Source: Microvirga soli (GTDB lineage Bacteria > Pseudomonadota > Alphaproteobacteria > Rhizobiales > Beijerinckiaceae). Taken from it: 64,000 nucleotides of DNA. The DNA lies in NCBI RefSeq assembly GCF_016734765.1, contig NZ_JAERQE010000014.1:62001-126000 (forward strand). The letters are read 5' to 3'. The position numbers were made by a program, and so were the translations under genes. Each line of letters begins with the position of its first letter. Positions within the stretch are counted from its first letter, which is position 1. This document shows positions 54,468-63,233 of the stretch, one piece after another. The notes beneath the pieces were generated by a model that saw only the letters and a list, made by a program, of their open reading frames with translations, was not told the origin of the DNA and ran no database searches.

Positions 54468-56201
54468 ATGAGTGAAGACAAGAAGCGCGAACTTCGCAGC
54501 CAAGCCTGGTTTGGACGACAGGACAAGATGGGGTTCTATTACCGCTCCTTCCTCAAGAACAGCGGCTTTCCCCAGGACCAGTTCGATGGCCGTCCGGTCA
54601 TCGGGATCTGCAACACCTGGTCCGAGCTCACCCCCTGCAACGCCCATTTCCGCACCATTGCCGAGCATGTGAAATATGGCGTGCTCGATGCCGGCGGCTT
54701 CCCGCTCGAGTTCCCCGTCTCCTCGCTCGGCGAGGTGACCATGCGCCCCACTGCCATGCTGTTTCGCAACCTCGCGGCCATGGATGTGGAGGAGGCGATC
54801 CGCGCCCATCCGCTCGACGGTGTCGTCCTGCTCATGGGCTGCGACAAGACCACCCCTGCCCTGCTCATGGGGGCAGCCTCTGCGGACCTGCCCACCATCG
54901 GGGTCTCCGGCGGGCCGCAGTTGCGCGGGGTTTATCGCGGCAAGATCATCGGCTCGGGCACCAACATCATCTCCATGAGCGAGCAGCTCCGTGCCGGAGA
55001 GGTCACGCTGGAGGAGTTCCATGAGGCGGAGGGTGGCATGAACCGCTCGGCCGGACACTGCATGACCATGGGCACCGGCTCCACCATGGCGTCCATGGTC
55101 GAGGCGCTCGGTGTCGGCCTGCCGGAGAATGCCGCCATCCCGGCTGCTGACGCGCGCCGCAATCAGCTCGCCCGCATGGCCGGACGGCGCATCGTCGAGA
55201 TGGTGCACGAGGATCTCGTGCTCTCCAAGGTCATGACACGACAGGCGTTCGAGAACGCCATCCGCACGCTCGCGGCCATCGGCGGCTCGACCAACGCTGT
55301 GGTGCATCTGCTGGCGATCGCCGGCCGTGTCGGCATCGATCTTACCCTCGACGACTTCGACCGGCTCGGGCGAGACATCCACTGCCTCGTGGACCTCATG
55401 CCCTCCGGCCGTTTCCTGATGGAGGATTTCTACTACGCCGGTGGCCTGCCGGTGGTGTTGCGCACGCTCGGCGAACGCGGCCTGCTGCACAAGGATGCGC
55501 TGACCGTCAACGGCCGACCGATCTGGGACAACGTCAAGGACGCGCCGTGCTGGAATCGGGAGGTGATCACCTCCTTTGAGGAACCATTCAAGCCGGAAGC
55601 CGGCATTGCTATCCTCAAGGGAAATCTGGCGCCGAACGGCGCCGTCATTAAGCCGTCAGCCGCTTCGCCCGAACTGATGCAGCACACGGGTCGCGCGGTC
55701 GTGTTTGAGACGATTGAGGATCTGCATCACCGCATCGATGACGATGATCTCGACATCGACGAGACCTGCATCATGGTGCTCAAGAATTGCGGACCGAAGG
55801 GTTACCCTGGCATGGCGGAAGTCGGCAACATGCCCCTGCCGCAGAAGCTGCTCAGAAAGGGGGTCCGTGACATGATCCGCATCTCGGATGCGCGTATGTC
55901 GGGCACCGCCTACGGCACCGTGGTGCTGCATGTGGCACCGGAAGCGGCCGCTGGTGGACCACTGGCGCTGGTGCAGAGCGGTGACCTGATCACACTTGAT
56001 GTGACGGCCCGCAGCCTGCATCTTCACGTGGAAGCAGACGAGATGGAGCGCAGGCGGGCTGCATGGGTGGCGCCGGAGCCGCACGCGACGCGCGGCTGGG
56101 CCAAGCTTTATGTCGACCATGTCCTGCAGGCTGACAAAGGGGTTGATCTGGATTTCCTGGTGGGCCGTACCGGCTCGCCTGTACCGCGCGACAACCACTA
56201 G
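54468..56201 (+). CDS. L-arabinonate dehydratase-type IlvD/Edd enzyme
   Basis: 577-residue iron-sulfur dehydratase. Cluster cysteines are C57 (ELTPCNAHF), C125 (MGCDKTTPA) and C198 (SAGHCMTMG). The length and the DapA-type gene just downstream fit the known pair in non-phosphorylating L-arabinose breakdown: L-arabinonate to 2-keto-3-deoxy-L-arabinonate. ATG 54468 with AAAGGCGAG upstream is preferred to GTG 54450. Confidence 0.9.
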   Translation: MSEDKKRELRSQAWFGRQDKMGFYYRSFLKNSGFPQDQFDGRPVIGICNTWSELTPCNAHFRTIAEHVKYGVLDAGGFPLEFPVSSLGEVTMRPTAMLFRNLAAMDVEEAIRAHPLDGVVLLMGCDKTTPALLMGAASADLPTIGVSGGPQLRGVYRGKIIGSGTNIISMSEQLRAGEVTLEEFHEAEGGMNRSAGHCMTMGTGSTMASMVEALGVGLPENAAIPAADARRNQLARMAGRRIVEMVHEDLVLSKVMTRQAFENAIRTLAAIGGSTNAVVHLLAIAGRVGIDLTLDDFDRLGRDIHCLVDLMPSGRFLMEDFYYAGGLPVVLRTLGERGLLHKDALTVNGRPIWDNVKDAPCWNREVITSFEEPFKPEAGIAILKGNLAPNGAVIKPSAASPELMQHTGRAVVFETIEDLHHRIDDDDLDIDETCIMVLKNCGPKGYPGMAEVGNMPLPQKLLRKGVRDMIRISDARMSGTAYGTVVLHVAPEAAAGGPLALVQSGDLITLDVTARSLHLHVEADEMERRRAAWVAPEPHATRGWAKLYVDHVLQADKGVDLDFLVGRTGSPVPRDNH

Positions 56202-56233
56202 AGAACGGCACCACAATCATGAAGGAAGAGACC

Positions 56234-57172
56234 ATGTCCGCAACCGGCAGCAGTTCCAACCGCCCCTATCGTGGCGTGTTTCCGGTAGCTCCCACCATCT
56301 TCGACGACAGCGGCCGCGTTGATCTCGAAGGCCAGAAGCGCGCTATCGATTTCATGATCGATGCGGGTTCCGACGGCCTCTGCATCCTGGCGAACTTCTC
56401 CGAGCAGTTCCTGCTGCGCGACGAGGAGCGCGAGGCCGTGATGACGACAGTGCTTGAGCATGTCGCAGGCCGGGTTCCGGTCATCGTCACCACCAGCCAC
56501 TTCTCGACCGAGATCTGCGCCGAGCGCAGCCGGCGCGCGCAGGACGCTGGCGCCGCGATGGTCATGATAATGCCACCCTTCTTCGGCGCGACCCTGCGGG
56601 TGTCGGAACCCGGCATCTCCGAATTCTTCCGCCAGGTCTCCGACGCGATCAGCATCCCGATCATGATCCAGGATGCGCCGATGGCCGGCACGTCCCTGTC
56701 GGCGCCGTTCCTCGCGCGCATGGCGCAGGAGATTGCCAATGTGTCCTACTTCAAGATCGAAGTGGCCGGCACGGCGAACAAACTTCGCGAACTGATCGCA
56801 CTTGGGGGCGACGCCATCGAAGGGCCGTGGGACGGCGAAGAAGCCATCACGCTGATGGCCGACCTCGATGCTGGTGCTACGGGCGCGATGACGGGCGGCG
56901 CCTATCCGGACGGCATCCGCCAGATCATCGATCCCTACTTTGCGGGCGACCGTGAAGAAGCGGCGGCGGCCTACGAGCGTTGGCTGCCTCTGATCAATTA
57001 TGAGAACAGGCAGTGTGGGCTCTCGGCTGCCAAGGTATTGATGAAGGAAGGTGGCGTGATCCGCTCGGACGCGGTGCGACGTCCCCTGATGCCCCTGCAC
57101 CCGGAGACCCGAAAAGGTCTCATTGAAATTGCAAAGCGCCTCGATCCAGTCGTTCTGCGCTGGGGACGGTAA
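56234..57172 (+). CDS. 2-keto-3-deoxy-L-arabonate dehydratase (DapA family)
   Basis: 312-residue class I aldolase-fold enzyme. The Schiff-base lysine K174 is in SYFKIEV. It should convert 2-keto-3-deoxy-L-arabonate to 2-oxoglutarate semialdehyde, which another dehydrogenase would turn into 2-oxoglutarate. ATG 56234 has AAGGAAGAG close upstream; ATG 56219 is an alternative. Related DapA-family members act on other keto acids, but the partner dehydratase supports this call. A decayed copy of its 3' end lies at 10437-10587. Confidence 0.85.
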   Translation: MSATGSSSNRPYRGVFPVAPTIFDDSGRVDLEGQKRAIDFMIDAGSDGLCILANFSEQFLLRDEEREAVMTTVLEHVAGRVPVIVTTSHFSTEICAERSRRAQDAGAAMVMIMPPFFGATLRVSEPGISEFFRQVSDAISIPIMIQDAPMAGTSLSAPFLARMAQEIANVSYFKIEVAGTANKLRELIALGGDAIEGPWDGEEAITLMADLDAGATGAMTGGAYPDGIRQIIDPYFAGDREEAAAAYERWLPLINYENRQCGLSAAKVLMKEGGVIRSDAVRRPLMPLHPETRKGLIEIAKRLDPVVLRWGR

Positions 57173-57188
57173 AACTTTATTGCCGCTA

Positions 57189-57220
57189 GGCCGCCGCATG
57201 GGCTCATGCGGCGGCCTTTA
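57189..57220 (+). terminator. Rho-independent terminator of the arabinonate pathway genes
   Basis: GGCCGCCGCATG (57189-57200) pairs with CATGCGGCGGCC (57205-57216) around a 4-nt loop and is followed by TTTATT. It is the strongest terminator in the window. Confidence 0.9.
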
Positions 57221-57615
57221 TTGTTGATGCTCCCAGCAAAGCCAGCGTCAATCTAAGCTGATTGTCCTTCTGATCGGGAGCAGTTGCTCAGCCGGGTCTG
57301 AAGCAGCTTCACGCCCCCCAAGCTTGGTCACGGTGCCTTCACCGTTGGGATCTTCCCTGAAGGACTTATCTCCCGCAACGATCCCTTTGTGAGCGTCAGG
57401 CGTCAACTCGAGTGGGTCCACAACCTAGGGTTAATCACCTTGCGTCGCCTCTCATGGACGTCACACCCAGAAAATCCACTATAGGAGATTTTCCTATTGC
57501 TCAGCTGGATTCTACCATGGTAGATGTTGATACATAATAATGAACCATAAGAAGGCAGGTTACGGTTTGGCGCCTTGCGAGGGTGGCCCTGCCGTCGCCT
57601 AAACGGGAGAGCATC
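57221..57615. other. Intergenic region with two palindromes, promoter of the HMG-CoA-lyase-type gene
   Basis: No gene in about 400 bp. It contains ATAGGA-N5-TCCTAT (57481-57497) and the perfect palindrome TCTACCATGGTAGA (57511-57524), followed by the truncated CoA-transferase reading frame. Confidence 0.6.
57511..57524. promoter_or_regulatory. 14-bp perfect palindrome, candidate operator
   Basis: TCTACCATGGTAGA is a perfect palindrome about 90 bp upstream of GTG 57616. A second inverted repeat at 57481-57497 lies just before it. A regulator of the downstream acyl-CoA genes probably binds here; which one cannot be told. Confidence 0.5.
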
Positions 57616-57915
57616 GTGGGATCCTCAATCGCCGCAATATTGGCCGAAGCCGATATACCATCCAGCCGCGTCTATACGGCTGCGGACATCGCAGAGGATG
57701 CGCAATACAACGCTCGCAGGATGGTGCAGTGGGTGGAGGACCCGTATTTAGGCCGCGTGCTGCACCCTGGAACCGTGCCGATGTTTGGCCCCGCGTCACG
57801 TCAGGTCCGCTGGGCCGGCCCTGCAGTCGGGGAGCACAATCGGGAAGTCTATTGCGGCCTCCTGAGAATGAATGAAGCTCAGTTGGATCGCCTTTCGCAG
57901 AATGGGACGATCTAA
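57616..57915 (+). pseudogene. Truncated CaiB/BaiF-type (class III) CoA-transferase, C-terminus only
   Basis: About 100 codons match the C-terminal end of class III CoA-transferases: IPSSRVYTAADIAEDAQY, DPYLGRVLHPGTVPMFG and VGEHNREVYCGLL. Complete members have about 400 residues, so about three quarters are missing. The remaining frame is intact, with GGGAGAG at 57605-57611 before GTG 57616, so a short product could be made. It lacks the N-terminal domain that carries the catalytic aspartate, so activity is unlikely. It lies 3 bp before the next gene. Confidence 0.8.
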
Positions 57916-57918
57916 GCC

Positions 57919-58848
57919 GTGACTCGCTTGCCTGATCGCGTATTCATCACCGAAGTCGGCCTGCGCGATGGCCTGCAGATCGAAAAGCGAATTCTCTCCA
58001 CGCACGAGAAGTTGGCATTGGCCCGCGCGCTGATCGATGCCGGCCATACCAGTCTGGAGGTGACATCATTTGTCTCACCCACACGCGTGCCGCAGCTGGC
58101 GGATGCAGCAGAGCTCCTTGCTGCGCTTGGCCGCACGCCCGGAATGGAGCTTAAGGCACTGATTCCCAACATCCGTGGCGCGGAGCGCGCCATAGCGGCA
58201 GAAGCTGACGTGCTTGTTTTCGTTCTCTCGGCCACAGACACCCATGGGGCACACAATCTCAACCGGAGCACTGACGAATCCTTGGCAGAGTTGCATGAAA
58301 TCGTCAGAACGGCCTATGCTGCCGGAGTTCGGGTCGATATTTCGCTTTCCGTTGCTTTTGGCTGCCCCTTTGAAGGCAACGTGCCGGTTGAGAAGGTGAT
58401 CGGGCTTGCGGATAGGATTCAGCAGCTCGGCATTTCACGAGTGAGCTTCTGCGACACCACCGGAATGGCCACGCCGCGCCAGGTTCAGACGCTCGCCGAA
58501 GCCCTGAAGCACAAGCTGCCTGAGATCGACCCGGCATTCCATTTCCACAACACACGAGGCCTGGGCCTGGTGGGAGTAATGGTGGCGCTGCAGCAGGGGA
58601 TCAGACGCTTCGAGAGCAGCGTCGGCGGGATGGGAGGATGCCCATTTGCGCCTCAGGCCGCAGGCAATGTCTGCACGGAAGACATGGTTCATATGCTCCA
58701 TGAGATGGACATCGAAACAGGTCTAAGTCTCACCCGTCTGATCGAAGCGGCGCGTTTGGCCGAGAAGCTGGTTGAGCGCACGCTCGACGGGCAAGTGATG
58801 AAGGCTGGCCCACGCTTACATCTTCACAGCCAGGATGGTTGCAAGTGA
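57919..58848 (+). CDS. Hydroxymethylglutaryl-CoA lyase family protein
   Basis: 309-residue lyase of the HMGL-like/DRE-TIM family. The motif LRDGLQ places Arg-Asp at the active site. FHFHNTRGLG gives the metal-binding histidines, and the conserved glycine-rich cysteine loop GGMGGCPFAPQA is present. It cleaves HMG-CoA or a related 3-hydroxyacyl-CoA. The start is GTG 57919, 3 bp after the CoA-transferase remnant. Intact CoA-transferase/lyase pairs of this kind act on branched dicarboxylic acyl-CoAs. Confidence 0.9.
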   Translation: MTRLPDRVFITEVGLRDGLQIEKRILSTHEKLALARALIDAGHTSLEVTSFVSPTRVPQLADAAELLAALGRTPGMELKALIPNIRGAERAIAAEADVLVFVLSATDTHGAHNLNRSTDESLAELHEIVRTAYAAGVRVDISLSVAFGCPFEGNVPVEKVIGLADRIQQLGISRVSFCDTTGMATPRQVQTLAEALKHKLPEIDPAFHFHNTRGLGLVGVMVALQQGIRRFESSVGGMGGCPFAPQAAGNVCTEDMVHMLHEMDIETGLSLTRLIEAARLAEKLVERTLDGQVMKAGPRLHLHSQDGCK

Positions 58849-58905
58849 TAAGCCCTCGCAGCATAAGGACCTTCACCTCATGTTTTACCGGGTAGGCTCG
58901 ACCCC

Positions 58906-59541
58906 ATGCGTACACCCCCTGCCATAAACAAAGAAACTGATGGTGGCAGCGAATCCGGGGAGGAGTTGCTGGCGGTTCTTGGATCTCGCCTGCGAGAGCT
59001 TCGCCGAACGCAAAGCCTGACTTTGGAAATGCTGGCCCAACGAGCCCAGGTCAGCCGGGCCATGATCTCGAAGATCGAGCGCGGCGAGAAGATGCCGACC
59101 GTCGGGATTCTCGTCCGCATCGCAACGTGTCTCAACGTGAGCCTGTCCGCATTGCTTGGCGAACAGGCGCAGTCTTCCGCTATTCAGCTGCAGCGGGCCC
59201 AGCGGCGAAGCCGCTTTCGCGACCCATCGACCGGCTTTGAACGGGAGGCCGTCTTTTCCCCGGCGGAGGGAGACGACATTGAACTGGTGCGACATGTTCT
59301 GCCCGGATTTCAATCGACAGGCCTGCTCTCTCCCTATCCGGTGCCGACCCGCAAGCTCATCTTCTCTCCAAGCGGACCGCTTGTCGTCAAAATCGGGGAC
59401 GAGACATTCTACATGGAGCCCGGTGACGCGCTGCGCTTCGATGTGACCTCCGCCTACAGCTTCTCTAATCCGGAGGCGGCACCGGTCAGCTACTACCTGT
59501 TCATGTCGCGGCATGGCAGCGCGGTGATTTCAGCCCCGTAG
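58906..59541 (+). CDS. XRE-type regulator with C-terminal cupin
   Basis: 211-residue regulator. The N-terminal helix-turn-helix (about 26-82, RLRELRRTQSLTLEMLAQRAQVSRAMISKIERG) is followed by a cupin domain (about 135-205, METGD-type strand YMEPGDALRFD) that would bind a small effector. It faces the dioxygenase gene tail to tail and lies next to the lyase gene. Its ligand and targets are unknown, but it may control the aromatic or acyl-CoA genes around it. Confidence 0.88.
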   Translation: MRTPPAINKETDGGSESGEELLAVLGSRLRELRRTQSLTLEMLAQRAQVSRAMISKIERGEKMPTVGILVRIATCLNVSLSALLGEQAQSSAIQLQRAQRRSRFRDPSTGFEREAVFSPAEGDDIELVRHVLPGFQSTGLLSPYPVPTRKLIFSPSGPLVVKIGDETFYMEPGDALRFDVTSAYSFSNPEAAPVSYYLFMSRHGSAVISAP

Positions 59542-59556
59542 ATGACCTCGTGGTCG

Positions 59557-60525
59557 TCAGTCCACATCCTCAACCGGTGGCGTGCCATAGGTGTGGAACG
59601 ACTCGACCGTCTTCATCCCCCAGGCCTGTCCCTTCTTGCGCTCCTCTTCGGTCCAGACGATCGGTTTCCAGTCCGGTGCGAGGATGAGGCGGGCGCCCGC
59701 ATTGCATACCTCGACGCGGTTTCCTCCTGGCTCATAGACGTAGAGGAAGAAGGTTTGCTGGACCGCGTGCTTGTGCGGCCCGGACTCGATGGGCACACCG
59801 GCTTCGAGGAAGATGTCGGCGGCCCTCAAGACATCTTCCCGGCTATCGAGGGCATAGGTCAGATGGTGAAAGCGCCCCTTGGCTCCCGTGTGATCACGAG
59901 TAAAGGCGAAGTCATAGCTCTTGTTGGTAAGCGTCATCCACATGCCGGCCTCGTTGCCATCATTCTGAATGATCTGCTCGGTCAGGCGACATCCGAGATA
60001 ATCCTCATAGAAGATGCGGTTCGCACGGATGTCGGACGCTAGGCAATTCAGGTGATCGAGACGGCGCACGTTGACGCCGCGGGCCGGGAAGCGCTGGGCC
60101 TGGTTCTTCAGGGCAGGTTTCAGTTCGGGCGGAGCCACGTACCATTCGGTCTCGTAATAGAGTTCGATTTGATGCCCATCGGGATCGCGGCAGAGGAAGG
60201 CCGGGCCATGCCCCAGATCGCCGTCGGTCCAGCCGATGTCATAGCCGGAGCCCTTGAGCGCCGCGACCCGCCGCTCAAGCGCGGGCTGGCTGCGTGCGCG
60301 AAAGGCCATGTGGCCCATGCCGGGCTTTTTTGACGCTGTCAGCTTGAGCGAGTGCCGCTCATAGTCGTCCCAGCCGCGAAGATAGACCGAATCCCCCTGC
60401 CGGCCGCTCTCGGTCATGCCGAGCACGTCGACGAAGAAGCGGAGGCTCTCGTCCGGCTTCGGCGTCAGCAGTTCGAGATGCCCGAGATGCGCAAGGTCGA
60501 GCACAGGTTCATCTTGCGTCGTCAT
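59557..60525 (-). CDS. Extradiol ring-cleavage dioxygenase (catechol 2,3-dioxygenase family)
   Basis: 322-residue type I extradiol dioxygenase with two glyoxalase-fold domains. Probable iron ligands in the C-terminal half are H158 (LDHLN), H221 (FHHLTY) and E272 (NRVEVCN). It opens catechol-type rings next to the two hydroxyls using Fe(II) and O2. It is followed upstream on the same strand by the MetE-like and liv genes; the real substrate is not shown. Confidence 0.88.
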   Translation of the reverse strand: MTTQDEPVLDLAHLGHLELLTPKPDESLRFFVDVLGMTESGRQGDSVYLRGWDDYERHSLKLTASKKPGMGHMAFRARSQPALERRVAALKGSGYDIGWTDGDLGHGPAFLCRDPDGHQIELYYETEWYVAPPELKPALKNQAQRFPARGVNVRRLDHLNCLASDIRANRIFYEDYLGCRLTEQIIQNDGNEAGMWMTLTNKSYDFAFTRDHTGAKGRFHHLTYALDSREDVLRAADIFLEAGVPIESGPHKHAVQQTFFLYVYEPGGNRVEVCNAGARLILAPDWKPIVWTEEERKKGQAWGMKTVESFHTYGTPPVEDVD

Positions 60526-60594
60526 GTCTTTTGATCCGGTGAGCCTGCAAAGCGGGAGCCTGGAGTGTCTTGCACCCAGGCTCCCAGTTGATGA

Positions 60595-61728
60595 TCAGGC
60601 TGCCTTCCTGGCGCCGGAGCCGGGGCTGCCCCAGACCTCCTCGGCTATCTCGACGATCATGCGCAGCTTGGCCCACTGCTCCTCCTCGGCGAGCGTATTG
60701 CCTTCCTCCGTGGAGGCGAAGCCGCATTGCGGCGAGAGGCAGAGCTGGTCGAGGTCGACATACTTGGCGGCTTCGTCGATGCGGCGCTTGATGTCGTCCT
60801 TCTTCTCGAGAATACCGGTCTTGGATGTTACGAGCCCCAGGATCACGGACTTGCCCTTCGGCAGGAAGCGCAGGGGCTCGAAGCCACCGGCACGATCCGT
60901 GTCCCACTCCATGAAATAGCCGTCGACCGGCATGCGATTGAACAGGACCTCGGCTACGGGCTCGTAGCCCCCGGACGCGATGAAGGTGGAGCGGAAATTG
61001 CCGCGGCACAGATGCATCGTGATCGTCAGGTCGTCCGGCTTGTCCTTGAGGGCTTCGCGCACCATGCTGGCATAGATCTCGGGCTGCTTTTCCGGATCGT
61101 CGCCGCGCTGGCGCAGCATCTCGCGCTGATCGGGGTCGCAGAGATAGGCAAACGAGATGTCGTCGAGCTGAAGATAGCGGCAGCCGGCATCATAGAAGGC
61201 ATGCACGGCCTTATTGTAGGCCTTGCCGACATCGGCATAGAAGTCATCCATATTGGGATAGACGCCCATGTTCATCATCTTCCGCCCACCGCGGTAATGC
61301 AGCATGCTCGGGCCAGGGATCGTCATTTTGGCGACCCGATCCGTGTTGTCCTTCACGAAGCGAAAGTGGTCGATCATCGGGTGCTGGCCCGAGAAGCCAA
61401 CCTTGCCGGTCACGCGCAGAGCCTTCGCAATGCCGACGCCACCCTTGAAGTTCATGCCGGAATCAGCCTCGACCGACGTGACGCCGTCGAGATGCTCCAG
61501 GAAGTCGAAATGCCAGTAGGCGCGGCGGAACTCGCCATCGGTCACCGCATGCAGGCCGATCTCCTCCTGGCGCTTGATGAGAGCCCGGATCTCACGATCC
61601 TCGACTTCTTTCAGAGCCTTGTCCGAGATCTCCCCGTCATGGTGCTTGTGACGGGCTTCCTTGAGGGCTGCCGTGCGCAGAAGGCTGCCGACCATGTCGG
61701 CGCGGAAAGGTGGCTTGGTGCGTTGCAT
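60595..61728 (-). CDS. MetE-like protein (cobalamin-independent methionine synthase C-terminal family)
   Basis: 377 residues, matching only the catalytic C-terminal half of MetE (full-length MetE has about 750). Zinc-ligand regions are MHLCRGN (His and Cys), FMEWD (Glu) and SPQCGFAS (Cys). Standalone members of this family (YxjG/YxjH-like) transfer methyl groups but often from donors other than the usual folate. It lies 69 bp after the dioxygenase gene in transcription order and 24 bp from livF. A role in demethylating an aromatic methyl ether is possible but unproven. Confidence 0.88.
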   Translation of the reverse strand: MQRTKPPFRADMVGSLLRTAALKEARHKHHDGEISDKALKEVEDREIRALIKRQEEIGLHAVTDGEFRRAYWHFDFLEHLDGVTSVEADSGMNFKGGVGIAKALRVTGKVGFSGQHPMIDHFRFVKDNTDRVAKMTIPGPSMLHYRGGRKMMNMGVYPNMDDFYADVGKAYNKAVHAFYDAGCRYLQLDDISFAYLCDPDQREMLRQRGDDPEKQPEIYASMVREALKDKPDDLTITMHLCRGNFRSTFIASGGYEPVAEVLFNRMPVDGYFMEWDTDRAGGFEPLRFLPKGKSVILGLVTSKTGILEKKDDIKRRIDEAAKYVDLDQLCLSPQCGFASTEEGNTLAEEEQWAKLRMIVEIAEEVWGSPGSGARKAA

Positions 61729-61752
61729 GGGTCGATACTCCGGTTCTTCAGG

Positions 61753-62487
61753 CTAATGGGATACGGCGCGCATCGGCTTCTTCTTTGCCGTCACGCCGAG
61801 GTGCTGTTCGAGAGCGGCCGGGTCGTCGATGAGAGACCGGCTTGAGCTTGCATGAACGATGGTGCCGCGATCGAGGATGAGCGCGTTGTCGGTCACGCCA
61901 AGGATCTTCTTCGCATGCTGCTCGACCACGATGGCCGACATGCCCTCTCCGCGAATGATTCGCGTCAGTGCGGCAAGCAGTTCCTCGATGATGATGGGTG
62001 CAAGGCCTTCCGTCGGCTCGTCCAGCAGCAGGAGCTTTGGATTGAGCACCAGCGCACGGGCCACCGCCAGCATCTGCTGCTCTCCGCCGGAGAGCTGGTT
62101 GCCCATATTGGTTCGGCGCTCCTTGAGACGCGGAAACATCTCGTACACACGGTTCACGTTCCAAGGCCCTGGACGGGATATCGCCGTGAGGTTTTCCTCC
62201 ACGGTCAGTGACTTGAAGATGTTGCGTTCCTGCGGAACCCAGCCGATGCCCGCATGCGCGCGCTTGTCGGAGCGCGTCGTCGTCAGGTTTTGACCGTCGA
62301 GCATGATCGAGCCGCCGCGATGACGGGTGACTCCGATGATGGTATTCAGAAGCGTGGTCTTGCCCGTGCCGTTGCGGCCGAGCACGGCCAGGGACTCACC
62401 TGGCTTGAGGTGAAGGTCGATGTTCGAGACGACGATCGCATCGCCGTAACCTGCGGATACCTTCTGCAGGGTGAGAAGATCACTCAT
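61753..62487 (-). CDS. livF: Branched-chain amino acid-type ABC transporter ATP-binding protein LivF
   Basis: 244-residue ATPase. Walker A GRNGTGKT, signature QLSGGEQQML, and Walker B LLLLDEPTEGLAP are diagnostic of LivF. ATG 62487 overlaps the livG tail by 8 bp. Despite the name, the family also carries aromatic acids and amides. Confidence 0.92.
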   Translation of the reverse strand: MSDLLTLQKVSAGYGDAIVVSNIDLHLKPGESLAVLGRNGTGKTTLLNTIIGVTRHRGGSIMLDGQNLTTTRSDKRAHAGIGWVPQERNIFKSLTVEENLTAISRPGPWNVNRVYEMFPRLKERRTNMGNQLSGGEQQMLAVARALVLNPKLLLLDEPTEGLAPIIIEELLAALTRIIRGEGMSAIVVEQHAKKILGVTDNALILDRGTIVHASSSRSLIDDPAALEQHLGVTAKKKPMRAVSH

Positions 62488-63232
62488 CGACGCTCTCCCC
62501 GAGATAGACGGCGCGAACCCTCGGATCGGTCGAAACCTCCTCGACGGTGCCTTCCGTGAACAGCGCACCGTTGACCAGCACCGAAATGCGGTCGGCAAAG
62601 CTGAAGACCAGATCCATGTCGTGCTCGATCAGGAGAACGGAAACGTCCCGCGGGAGCGCTGCCACGGTCGCAAGCAGTTCGTGCCGCTCCGCCTCCGGCA
62701 CGCCGGCGGCCGGCTCGTCCAGCAGGAGCACGCGGGGTTTGCAGGCGAAGGCCACAGCAATCTCCAGGAGCCGCTGCTTGCCATAGGCCAGATTGGAGGT
62801 TCGCTCGTCGAGCACATCGGTGAGGCGGAAGCGTTGCGCGATCTCGACGATCTCATCGATGATCTCCCGCTTGCTCCCCGTTACGCGCCACCAGTCGCGT
62901 CCACCGCCGGTGCGCTCGGACACGGCTAGACCGATGGTCTCAAGCGGAGTCATGGCGGGAAAGAGCTGGTTGATCTGGAAGGTGCGTGCGAGGCCGCGCT
63001 GCACCCGCAGTTCGGGGCGAAGGCCTGTGATCTCCTGACCTTCCAGGTAGATCTGCCCGGCCGTCGGTTTGATGACACCGGTGAGCAGGTTGATAAATGT
63101 CGTCTTGCCGGCGCCATTGGGGCCGATCAGCGCATGGCGGGCACCCTGCTCCAGCTTGAACGACACATTATCTGTCGCGACGAGGCCGCCGAAGCGTTTG
63201 ACGAGACCTTTGGTTTCGAGAGCGATGGTCAC
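62480..63232 (-). CDS. livG: Branched-chain amino acid-type ABC transporter ATP-binding protein LivG
   Basis: 250-residue ATPase. Walker A GPNGAGKT and Walker B VLLLDEPAAGVPEAE are the LivG type, with the LAYGKQRLLEIA signature. The start is GTG 63232, with GGGAGG 6 bp upstream, and lies 1 bp from the livM stop. It overlaps livF by 8 bp. Confidence 0.92.
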   Translation of the reverse strand: MTIALETKGLVKRFGGLVATDNVSFKLEQGARHALIGPNGAGKTTFINLLTGVIKPTAGQIYLEGQEITGLRPELRVQRGLARTFQINQLFPAMTPLETIGLAVSERTGGGRDWWRVTGSKREIIDEIVEIAQRFRLTDVLDERTSNLAYGKQRLLEIAVAFACKPRVLLLDEPAAGVPEAERHELLATVAALPRDVSVLLIEHDMDLVFSFADRISVLVNGALFTEGTVEEVSTDPRVRAVYLGESVDE

Positions 63233-63233
63233 G

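Noticed and set aside
60727-61845. Plus-strand frame opposite the MetE-like gene
   Set aside because: It is antisense to a clear zinc methyltransferase-family gene and has no domain.
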